A stretch of DNA of 64,000 nucleotides from Bromus sterilis (lineage: Eukaryota; Streptophyta; Magnoliopsida; Poales; Poaceae): the NCBI GenBank assembly GCA_950022295.1, contig OX465600.1, positions 30,107,282-30,171,281 on the forward strand, in the 5' to 3' direction. Shown here piece after piece: positions 33,411 to 42,854 of the stretch (its first letter is position 1; each line of letters opens with the position of its first letter). The translations under genes were made by a program, and so were the position numbers. The notes below the pieces were generated by a model. That model was not told the origin of the DNA. It saw nothing but the letters and a program-made list of their open reading frames with translations, and did no database searches.

Positions 33411-34672
33411 GCTTTTCTTATGTGTGCTTCACGTTAAATATTTGTACATGTTTCCCTCGCTAATATTTGAATGCATGCACCTCTGTCTTTTGCAAGTTCA
33501 CCTGGTACTCCACCCACTCCTGGTCCTTACCGCTTTGACTATTCATTAGGTTGTCTCATACAATCTTCAGTTTTCTCACCTCGGTTGTTGGGTTCGGCTT
33601 ACAGTTCTTTTATATCTGGTTACATCATCATGCTTGACATTAGCTTTTACATTTTCCCTGTTAATACATAGTTGCCTATTCATTAAATATAAGTGAATTT
33701 CCCTGTTATATATTAGCTTTTACTGATAGCTTTCTATGTGATTTTTTATCAAGGCGCCTATTCATTAAATGTGCTTTCCCGAGTGTTGCATTTGTTTAAC
33801 TCTTCTCTTCTCCTTGAGTCCATGGTAATTTCAGAATAGTGTCCGTAACATGGAGACAAACACGCTTGTCTACTAGAAACATACGTGCACCTTCTTGTCA
33901 TGTATGTACGTTCCTTTTTATACCGGTTCTGCTAAACATTACTTGATATCATCAGACATTAATGCAAAGAAATCAAATGCTGAATCATGTTCTCTAATTG
34001 ACAAGCAAAATCAAATTCGGAAATGTTACCAGCTTCCAGTTTCACTTCCGGTGGTTGTTGCGCATCAACTTTACATATCTAAATAATTTGCGCTTCAAGT
34101 TGGAACTTTTTCTGGAACCTCACAACCAGCTTGAGCAAAGAAATAAACCCTTGCCTAACCTTCTCTACCCTTGACACCTGAATATGCAAACTAACCCTGC
34201 TCCATCTGTACTGGTTGACTGTAAACCACATGTACTCTCTTTTAACCGGTGGACATTTTCTAGACCATTGCTGCTTGCATGTAAACCACATCAACTCTCT
34301 TTTTAGTACAATCTTCATACGCTACACAAGTTCTCAACTGGGCTGCCCAGGATTTACAAGGCTTTGTATTCCGTCTGGAGTATATCTAGGGTCAACAGAG
34401 GAATGATGATCAGTTCTACCGTCTGTAGAAGAGTCCAGGAATCGAATTCATCTTTCTTGAGAAAATTTGGTATATTGACCATGGAATGTTAAGTCTCAGA
34501 TTCTGTTCAAACGAAAAAAAAACCTTTTTTTATATACTCATAATACCCGTCCCTTTTCCTTCTACTTTCATATACTTTCTTTTAACCGGTGGACATTTTT
34601 TATTCATTTTTAGATGGTCACCTGGATGGATATGCATGAGCTGGCCCTCCTTTCTGCCAACAGCCTTCTCAT

Positions 34673-34836
34673 GGGCGAGGGAATCTTTGCCTACAGGAAA
34701 AAACAAGCTCATATATCTGCTCCAGCACTCTCTGCTAAGCCACCAACCCCTTCTCACGGGTGAGGGAATCTTTGCCTCCAGGAAAAAACAAGCTCATATA
34801 TCTGCTCCAGCATCCTCTACTGAGCCACCAACCCTT
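34673..34836 (+). repeat. Tandem duplication, unit 85 bp
   Basis: Two adjacent copies begin GGG(C/T)GAGGGAATCTTTGCC and end CCACCAACCC. They differ at only a few bases, so the duplication is recent. Confidence 0.78.
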
Positions 34837-35453
34837 ATCTTGTTTGTTTGCTTCCCCTCTCCTTCTCCCCCTCTCTTCCTCGATCTTCTTTCTAGCTGGG
34901 CAGTGCTCATATCAAGGATCGTGTGCCATCTCCAGCGCTTCACTACCTCCCAGGTACGCCTCCTCGCCCACCTCTCTAGCCCCTCTTTCTCAAGATCCTT
35001 GTGTAATGTTGGGCGGTCACATATCGCTTTCGTTGTCACTTGGATTTATTTTGTTAGCACTTCGATCCGTCTTTGCCGTCTTGAGCCTCACTAAAATCGA
35101 CCCGGAATCCATAGAAGCACATCCATAATACGCGAGGTATATATTTCTACTCCAAAAGCATCTCGAATTCTACTGTATGCCCACATATACTTGTTTGCTC
35201 CTATCCTACTATGATGCATAATATATGCCTCTGATTCACAGAACATTTTTTAATGGCACTCGCTCCGTAGATTTTGTTTCCTTTATAACCCAACTTCGCT
35301 GTCTACCTACACAAATGCCTAATGCTCTATTCCGCACATATCATCGCAAGTTCAGTAAACAGTACTAAATTTATTCATATATGTGTGCTCTAAAGTTTGG
35401 TTATCATCCTTATGAATGCACCTTATATTTCTGTCTTTTCCTAGGCCCTGTGC

Positions 35454-36176
35454 TTGCCTTCTGCAACTGTTCTAATGGAGTTGGTTGAGCTGTCCACCGC
35501 ATCTTTGGCTGAAGCAATGTTCCGAAAGCTTGGGCTCCCTAAACCGGTCTACTGTGTGCACCAGCTTCAACAAGGTGGCTACCATGCACAGGTTCAATTC
35601 CAGTATAAAAAAGAACCTTCCTGCACTTCTACACAAAAAATGAGGTTGACAAGTGGTCTAAGTGAGGATAGAGAAGAAGCAATAAATCGGGCAGCTGATT
35701 TAGCCATCGAATACATGAAAACCATGGAGAAGAAGGTACTTGTTGACTATAATTATTATCCTCTAGAGCAACAGAAAAAGGCATTTGAGAGAGTATCAGC
35801 CTGTCTCCTAGAGAAATCAGAAAACATTAGACAGCATAGCAGCACCATTAAAGAGATAACCAGAGAAGCGAGAAACTATATGGAAATAGTACGTTCTGCG
35901 TCTAAGAAAATACATGATCTTACTGATGTTTCCTCGGACCCTGCTGCTTCACTATCACTCGACGGCCTGAAGAAAGCCCTTTCAGAGATTCGTGATGCAA
36001 TGGATGCGCTTCAGAACAGTACAGACACAGCATACCTCTCACTCCATCCAGAAGAAATGTCCCCCTACGAGGATTTGTCCGGCACAGGCTACATTGGATT
36101 TTGCGGTGAAGGTTCTGATGAAGATTACCATCAAGACATGGATGATGACTATGGTCACTACGTGCGCTCCACCTAA
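35454..36176 (+). CDS. Unrecognised grass protein with a dsRNA-binding-like N-terminus, 240 aa
   Basis: I do not recognise this as a named gene. The frame follows a good intron acceptor (pyrimidines then CCTAG at about 35443), so it is probably a terminal exon. Either the first ATG or the one 7 codons later (MELVEL) could be internal. Residues about 15-95 (LGLPKPVYCV...GGYHAQVQF...A-EYMK) have the spacing of a divergent double-stranded-RNA-binding-like fold. Residues 110-165 are helical and coiled-coil-like. The C-terminus is acidic and Tyr/Asp-rich (DEDYHQDMDDDYGHY). Codon use is gene-like and the frame is uninterrupted. It lies within the Helitron-like insertion, so it may be a captured gene piece rather than a resident gene. 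Confidence 0.5.
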   Translation: MPSATVLMELVELSTASLAEAMFRKLGLPKPVYCVHQLQQGGYHAQVQFQYKKEPSCTSTQKMRLTSGLSEDREEAINRAADLAIEYMKTMEKKVLVDYNYYPLEQQKKAFERVSACLLEKSENIRQHSSTIKEITREARNYMEIVRSASKKIHDLTDVSSDPAASLSLDGLKKALSEIRDAMDALQNSTDTAYLSLHPEEMSPYEDLSGTGYIGFCGEGSDEDYHQDMDDDYGHYVRST

Positions 36177-37019
36177 GGATAGTGGTCACCACGCTAACCT
36201 ATCTGATAATTGGTTAGCATGTGCAAGTTTAAGCATAAGTTCCTACTTATCTTTCGCAATGGCCAGTATGATTATGGTACTTAGTCTAATGAATTATATA
36301 AATAATGTATGGAGATCTGTGCTCATATCTTCACCTTGAAAACCTTCTATGTTTCGAAGTATAACTGGTAATGTATGAACATGTATCCCCTTTGCTATAT
36401 TAATCTTGTGTAGTTCATCTATGTACCATTTATGCTTTTGCCTTTTGGTGTCGACTTTAAATTTTAATAATCCGCTGAAGGCATAGATCCAAAACTTCTA
36501 TATTGTTAAACATGTTGGATATCTGAACTATGGGCAAGATGTACTCCGTTACATCGATAAGTACGGCCACCAACAATTTACCAATGCCACAGATTAGATA
36601 TAAGTAGTAATGAACTATTTACCAATTTACTAATGCTAAGAATATGAACATGAACTATATGAGCATGAGCATGAGTAGTAATAAGAATACTTCATTATAT
36701 CAACATAGATACATAGTTCATTTTGCGCTATCTATTACAGATTAGATATAAGAAAATGATATAAATTCCTTAAATATCCACGTCCAGATAGCCTTAGTTT
36801 TTAAAATATACCACTTATAGACAGCGCAGAATGAACTATTTACCAATTTACTAATGCTAAGACTGTCTTCTTACTACTCATGCTCATGTCGTTTTTTTAT
36901 AACTGTTTAATGTTCTGCTATACTCCTAAAAAATATGTCAACAATTTCATTTAAATATACTTGCATTACAAAAAAACCCAATTCCTATGCTTTTAAAACT
37001 TGGTTTGCTCTCGCTCTTT
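36177..37019 (+). other. AT-rich 3' flank of the 240-aa ORF within the Helitron-like insertion
   Basis: No gene is visible. A 33 bp direct repeat (AATGAACTATTTACCAATTT...) occurs at about 36608 and 36829. A GAGCATGAGTAGTAATAAGAA word at about 36665 is matched in inverted form near 36868. The rest has no feature I can name. Confidence 0.5.
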
Positions 37020-37046
37020 GCGCCATGGGCGCACCGGGTCATCTAG
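37020..37046 (+). other. Helitron 3' terminus: hairpin plus CTAG
   Basis: A 5 bp stem GCGCC/GGCGC with an ATG loop is followed after 10 bases by CTAG and a T in the target. This is the standard 3' end arrangement of Helitrons. Confidence 0.72.
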
Positions 37047-37195
37047 TTATTATTCACAGATGCACCCTTGAAATGAAAGAATCTGCCTCCCACACGTTAG
37101 ATCGTTGAGAACCACACTCTACTGTACTTTTTTGTGAGTGTGACAATTTTCTATTCTTAAAGACAAACATCATGTATTGAAATCCTATTGATTAG
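37047..37195 (-). repeat. Amine oxidase intron 2 remnant, continued from 29226
   Basis: GAATCTGCCTCC, GAGAACCACAC and TTTTTTGTGAGTGTGACA blocks match intron 2 of the intact gene at 41948-42030. This shows that the sequence on both sides of the Helitron-like insertion was once continuous. Confidence 0.7.
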
Positions 37196-37197
37196 TA

Positions 37198-37371
37198 CTC
37201 CCTTCGTCCCAAAATAGTTTTTATAAAGTTTGATGCATCATGAAATAAATTTTTGTATTGCATAATTTTGATATTGTAGATGTTAATACTTTTTAATATA
37301 AAGTTGGTCAAAGTTTATAAATTTTGACTTCAGATAAATTTTATACGCGAAGTAAAAAGAAACGGAGAAAG
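37198..37371 (+). mobile_element. Stowaway-like MITE
   Basis: The left end CTCCCTTCGTCCCAAAATA and the decayed right end (AAACGGAGAAAG) are flanked by TA at 37196-37197 and 37372-37373. It is 174 bp and AT-rich without a frame. Confidence 0.75.
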
Positions 37372-37497
37372 TACCTATCAAGCCTTAAATCATATTTTTA
37401 AATTTAAAAAAATGAGCGCATAATGTCACTGCACAATGATGCATGCTACGCCTACACTAGATGTAAAGCATTCTCTGTTTCCAAAGTATTTTTGCAG

Positions 37498-37921
37498 GCG
37501 TACATAGTGGGGGAGCACGGCGGTAGCTCAATGGCGATACGGCCGAGCATCAGCGTGGGCGGCATGCCGGGTTGCCGGCGCTCAAGTCGCTGCGGAACAA
37601 CCACCGGAGCTTCAACGAGGCAGCGCCGAAGGGCATCCAGCGCGCAGTGGTAGGCGGCGCCTACGAGGTGATCGATCTGCCTCAAGGGCTACACTACACC
37701 TCCTGGGAGATCGGCTACTTCGTCGCCAACCTCGCAGCCTCCCTGCTCCGCGACCAGCGCCGAGTGCACCCGGTCTCCGTCCTCGCCGTGGGCTTCCACG
37801 GCATCTCTGACGACCACGAGGTGTTCCTCAGCCTGCCCGCCCGCCTCGGCCGCGCAACTCCGATGCTCCGCCAAGACGCTCTGGGAGAACTACCAGATCC
37901 TTGGCCTTTGAACAACTTGTT
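37498..37921 (+). pseudogene. LDH: L-lactate dehydrogenase exon 2 pseudogene
   Basis: After an intron acceptor (TTTTTGCAG, ending 37497) the frame reads the C-terminal half of plant L-lactate dehydrogenase. It shows YIVGEHG with the catalytic His region, ISVGGMP, the NNHRSF helix, VVGGAYEVI, the YTSWEIGY block, HPVSVL, and a TLWENYQILGL-like C-terminus ending in TGA at 37919-37921. It is broken. About 8 extra bases after ISVGGMP shift the frame at about 37570, Gly-Gly replaces the usual Gly-Asp after the His, and about 60 bp are missing before the last block, which lies in a third frame. The start codon and exon 1 are absent. Functional LDH converts pyruvate to lactate in hypoxic roots, but this copy cannot. 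Confidence 0.85.
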
Positions 37922-38032
37922 GTAAATTGTAATCCTTATTCCTATCATTCGCAGCAAGTCAGCAACTCTAGTACAATACTGTTATTTGTTGCACTACTGA
38001 TGGTTGCTATTTGTTGCACTATACTGGAATAC

Positions 38033-38992
38033 TTTAAAAATATATATTTTTACCATAAATTCGGAAATATATAGCGATTTGAAAAAATATCAATTCTATG
38101 GGCCTGTTGTTCAACTGCAGGCCGACAGCCCGCTATCGATCGGTAGACTAGTTACCGACAGCGGGATTTTCGTGGGCCGAACGGCAACGAATTTTTTATT
38201 TTAATTTATATTGTATTTAGTTTTTTGGACGGACGGGTTACATATGATTTCAGATTGAAATGATTCAAACATCAAAGTTGTTCGCCTCGATGATCCAAAC
38301 AACTTTTATGTTGAACATTTATTCATAAAAGGTCATCTTCATGGAATATTTTTATAGTTTAGATGATGTACCATATGAACTAGATGCAATATTTTCGGAC
38401 ACATCCAAACTTGTTGGAGCGTTCAGAAGGGTTCGAAAAATTGCATGTGTAGACTTATGTTTATAAACTAATTATCCAACGTAAATTTTACATATTTTAG
38501 TTTGAGAAATATTTACGGAAAACCTATAATGACTAACAAACGCAATGTCATTATAGATTTGAGGGGGATGATTCCATGAATATTTCTCAAAATAAATATG
38601 TAAATTTTATATTTAAAAATATTGTATCTACTGCATCTGATACACCATTTTAACCAAAATAATTCATCCACGAAGATGATCTTTAATGAAAAATTGTTCA
38701 ACATCACAGTTGTTCTCCTCATCGAAACCAATAACTTTGATGTTTGAATCATTTCAATCCAAGATCGTATATGACCTGTGCGTCCAAAAAAAATGCAATT
38801 TTAAAAGATAAAAGAATCGATGTCGTTAAACAGTACACCGACAGTTGCTTTCGGCACGCAAAAAGCCTGATGTTGGTGGCTAGGCTACCGAGGCGGGCTG
38901 TCGGCTTGTAGTTGAACGACAGTCCCAAAGAATTGATATTTTTTCAAATTGCTATAAATTATTCAAATTTGTGGTAAAAAATAGTTTTAAAA
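38033..38992. mobile_element. Fold-back element: one continuous inverted repeat of about 960 bp
   Basis: The left half and the reverse complement of the right half match throughout. Outer arms share TTTGAAAAAATATCAATTCT and a GCCGACAGCCCGC block, middle arms share TTGAAATGATTCAAACATCA, and inner arms share TTTGAGAAATATT. The centre is a perfect 10 bp stem (CTATAATGAC at 38524-38533, GTCATTATAG at 38547-38556) around a 13-base loop. No frame is present. The borders are approximate. No clear target duplication was found. Confidence 0.82.
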
Positions 38993-38997
38993 TAAAA

Positions 38998-39102
38998 TCC
39001 TCTGAGAGGAGGGTGTCGTGCATCTCCTCGTTTTGATGGACCTGGTTCATGGGGGCGTAGGTCATGCCCTTCACCATCAAGATCCCGTTGAGCCTCACAT
39101 TC
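38998..39102 (-). pseudogene. Amine oxidase copy B: start of exon 3
   Basis: About 105 bp match the 5' part of exon 3 of the intact gene (41430-41533) and of copy A. The acceptor AG is lost here as well. Adjacent intron sequence (39103-39160) carries the ATCATAATCATAATATGACC word shared only with copy A, so A and B are sisters. The rest of exon 3 and all other exons are absent. Confidence 0.8.
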
Positions 39103-39329
39103 AAGGGTCATGGTGGCAACATCATAATCATAATATGACCATGAACTTCCAAACAAAATAAAACAATTAAATAATTCATATTCTTTTATAGCTAAATATT
39201 GTTATATTGATTCATCGAAAGCCATAAAAGCTTCTAAATAGGATTTTTTTGGAGTTTTTATGATTTTTTTACCAAAGTGTAAAAGCTGGAAAAGCAAAAG
39301 CCTAAACAAACAGGACCTAAGTGAGATAT
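39103..39329 (-). other. Intron remnant of copy B and unassigned AT-rich sequence
   Basis: The first 60 bp are amine oxidase intron 2. The remainder is AT-rich with no recognisable gene and ends with the GTGAGATAT word that is repeated after the next element. Confidence 0.45.
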
Positions 39330-39735
39330 GAACGAGGCATTTTGGCTCCCTGGCTTACATGAGCCCGGGCAACTTCAAAGATTCGTTAAAAATGGTAAAT
39401 AAAATTGAAAATTTTCCAAAAAAATTTATGGTGAAAGGTGCCTAAGTGCGACATGTTCTTGCAAAATTTTTAGAAGCTCAAATATCTTAGGATCTCTCAA
39501 TAAAAAAGACAAATTTGAGGTCTTTGAGAAAATATATTGTTCATGTACTGTTTAGATTGAATTTTTTTTTTGCAGAGAGCTTCTCAGATGTCCGAACTTC
39601 TTCAATTTTATATGAACATCTCGCACTTAAGCATCTTTCATCACACAAAAATTATAATTCTTTAAATTCTTAATATTTTTAAATTTTTAGTTTAAACTGG
39701 ATGTAGATGAACCTGGGCCCACAATTGAATATTCC
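39330..39735. mobile_element. Mutator-like MITE, about 406 bp
   Basis: GTGAGATAT (39321-39329) and GTGAGATAC (39736-39744) flank it, a 9 bp duplication with one mismatch. The flanks join into intron sequence that is continuous in copy A. Long decayed inverted repeats are visible inside, for example GGTGCCTAAGTGCGACATGTTC near 39435 against its reverse near 39620. There is no transposase. Confidence 0.6.
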
Positions 39736-40110
39736 GTGAGATACACTCTTCAGATTGAGGGATATTCTTGAGCTCCCCCGAAAAAGGAAGCTACCAAAGA
39801 TGGGGACAGATGCAAGGAACCAATGAGGGCAGTGCACACATTTGACAAAATTTCTTGGCAGATGATGGATGGCACGAAAATGACAAGCCGGGGTTTTTTT
39901 CCCGGCAAACTGAGCATTCGCTCATGGGCCCAATCCATGTAGCGATCAATGTGTTCTATGACGTGAAGCTCCAGTGTGACAAGAATCCTGATACTACGTA
40001 TCATGCACATATGACAATTCAAGTACTACAGTACAATACTGCTATTCGTTGCACTATTGATGATTGCTGCCACACGAATGCTTGTTATAGAGCTGGAATA
40101 GTAGTATAAT
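39736..40110 (-). repeat. Copy B: intron 2 fragment joined to LDH 3' flank
   Basis: 39736-40015 aligns with intron 2 of the intact gene and with copy A. 40020-40075 aligns with 37968-38015, the sequence downstream of the LDH pseudogene. Both blocks therefore belong to one duplicated unit in which copy B has lost the LDH exon itself. Confidence 0.65.
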
Positions 40111-40430
40111 GTAATTATGTAAGGTAAGGTACGGCTTTTTGGATCATAGGGGCATTTGCTCCTATTAATAATACAGACATCATTTTAAAAAGTAAACAAA
40201 ACATTTGATAAATTTATTTGCATGATCATGGATGTTGTACAACAAGGACATATAATTCATATCTAACAACTTCTTTTGCCTAGCTTCTCTCTCGGCCACC
40301 AAGTTCATATCAACATATACCCAATTTATAACTTTCGGTCCAAGATTCTTACAGTCCAAATACACCCTATGTCCATGAACGGAGGAGCACGATGCAACAA
40401 AAACGTAAAGCTACACATACTTGGCTACTA
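40111..40430. other. Downstream flank of the intact amine oxidase gene
   Basis: This is AT-rich sequence without a gene, presumably the 3' end and terminator region of the - strand gene. No clear polyadenylation signal could be singled out. Confidence 0.4.
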
Positions 40431-40550
40431 CTTTCTCCGTTCCACAATATAAGATCCTTTTTCAAGCTAACATGGTTTGAAAAACAAGATCCTTTTTCAA
40501 GCTAATTAACATGGTTTGAAAAACGATCATGTATTATGGAACGGAGGGAG
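40431..40550. mobile_element. Stowaway MITE in the 3' UTR of the amine oxidase gene
   Basis: Ends are CTTTCTCCGTTCCACAATA and the inverse TATTATGGAACGGAGGGAG, with TA duplications at 40429-40430 and 40551-40552. It is 120 bp, and the interior contains a short internal tandem repeat (AAGATCCTTTTTCAAGCTAA). It starts 47 bp beyond the stop codon, so it is probably transcribed. Confidence 0.88.
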
Positions 40551-40597
40551 TAGCTAACTTTAGAGCACACATGTATGTATTTTGGTGGTGGATGGTC

Positions 40598-42813
40598 TCA
40601 GGCGGTAGCGGCACAAACAGGGAGATCTTTCTCCACCGTTGGGCGCAGCTTGAGGATGGGGTTGCTCTCGAAGAAGTTGACGGGCTTGAGGTCGAAGCTG
40701 GCCGACACAGTGGGCATGATGGGGAAGTCCTCCTGACATGGGACGTGGTGGAACCCCAACGTGTACCACATCACCAGGTCCTTGTTCTCAATCGGACGAT
40801 CCCTGCACACCCACACACCCAATTATCAGACGGCTAGCAGTTTTGAGATCCTCAAACCAATTGAGTGTTTTTTGTGCACAAACGTACCTCTCTGACCAGG
40901 TCGCCAGTGTGTCCTCCCCTTTGCTTTGGTACGCGAACAATCCGCCGGCCCATTCTTCGCTCTTGTTGTACGGTGTCACCCAAATCTGTTGCAAATAACC
41001 AATTCCACACACTCATTGCTACTTGCCACAAAATTGTATTCCTATCTCAAACTTAGACTTTCAAATTTGCGCAAATATTTCACCTGGTTGTTTGTGAATG
41101 CAGCCCTCTTCTGCGGCGGGTCCTTGGGGTCCATCAGGTTGGCGGCGGTGCCGGCAGGGACGACCTTGTAACCCGCGGGGTTGCCAATGCGCGTCTTCTT
41201 GGTCGGGTTGATGATGTGGAATTCGGATGGCTCGTAGAGCTTCAGACGAACCTGTGCGTCCTTCTCGGTGCTCGCGACATGGCGGGTGGCCTTGAGGTAA
41301 CTCTTTCGAGGGGACTCACCTGGCGCGGTGTCCTGGCGGGCCATGTCAACACGAACGAAGGAGTTGTCAGCACCGTCGACATCCATGTCGAGGCGGAAGG
41401 TGACGTAGTGGTCATGGATGACGCCGATGATGTTCTCGGAGATGAGGGTGCCATACATATCCTCGTTCTGGTTGACCTGGTTCATGTGGGCGTAAGTCGT
41501 GCCCTTGATCATCAGGATGCCACTGAGCCCAACCTGCAAGTGTCATCGTGGCAATATCATATAGTTGACCCTGAACTTCCAAAAAATAAAAATAATAATT
41601 AAATAAATCATATTCCTTTTTCTTTTACTGAAGTAACTCCATGTTCTAGAGGGATATTCTTGAGTTCCCCGAGAAACTAGCTAACCAAAGATGGAGACAT
41701 GTGCAAGGAACCAGTTAGGGAAGCGCACATTGGACAAATTTTCTTGGCAGATGATTGAAGGCACGAAAATGACAACCCGGGTTTATTGCGGCAAACTGAG
41801 CACTCGTCATTACTACAAGGACGGCCAGGGAAAACTCTTGCTCATGGGACCAATCCATGTAGCCATGAATCTCTGAGCAGGTTCTATCACGTGAAAGCTC
41901 CACCAGCCAAGAATCTTGATTTTTTATCATATAGAGATGCACCTCATGAGAGAATCTGCCTCCTCCACGCTACGCTAGATTATTGAAAACCACACAGTGC
42001 TATGCTTTTTTGTGAGTGTGACAAATTTTCAATTATTGAAGACAAACATCACAATATTAAAATTGTCCAGCTTTTGTAAGACTTTTAACAAACGGTGGAG
42101 CTAGTTCATATGTGGTTGCACGTATGTAGCTTGTTCATTGCTTATCTATTCGTTTATGTATTAGTCGTATATGTGTTGTATATGTGTTGTTGATAAATGG
42201 TTCGATGCTATATCATATATGTGCTCGCATATTTAGCTATCCGTATGAACTGCATGCTGTGAATGGATTAAATTAATAAAAAAATTGCTAATATTTTCAG
42301 CATAACAAACGGTGGAGCTAGTTCATGCGTGATTGCACACCGTACGTGGAAATCCTAGTGGACTTTCTTTATGCTTAGCTAGCTAGTTCATCTGTTCAAA
42401 TTCCCTGTGCCCTGAAAGCCCACCTATTTAATCCATGTCGCCATTGGTGTGCTCTCTATGACATATGCAAGGAACCAATCAGGGCATTGCAAATTTGGAC
42501 AAAATTATTTGGCCGATGATGGAAGGCACGAAAATGACAAGCTAGCCGGTTTGATTGCGGCAAACTGAGCACTCGCCATTACTACTACTAGGACGACGCG
42601 AAGAGCAATTCTTGCTTGCTTGCGAGATGCAGATTCTATGACCTGAAAGCTCCTCTAGCAAAGAATCCCGATATTTTTATCACCCACGAGAGAATCTGCC
42701 TCCCGCACGCTACGCTAGATTATTATTGAGAACAGCCAACCGAATTAAGACCAACCACACGTACAGTGCTATGCTTTTTGTGAGTGTGACAAATTTCATA
42801 ATTTGTGAAGAGA

Positions 42814-42854
<41 letters not shown>

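Larger units (their letters stand above)
29227..37046 (+). mobile_element. Helitron-like insertion with captured sequence (5' end uncertain)
   Basis: Amine oxidase intron sequence stops near 29226 and resumes at 37047, so about 7.8 kb is inserted. The right end has the Helitron hallmarks: a GCGCC-ATG-GGCGC hairpin (37020-37032), then CTAG at 37043-37046, then T. No terminal inverted repeat or target duplication is seen. No Rep or helicase is visible, so it would be non-autonomous. The 5' end should start with TC after an A. I could not find a convincing one, and about 65 bp of target sequence seem to be missing on the left. The stretch 29227-32700 shows no gene. The interior has several internal tandem duplications and one ORF of 240 codons. 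Confidence 0.6.
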
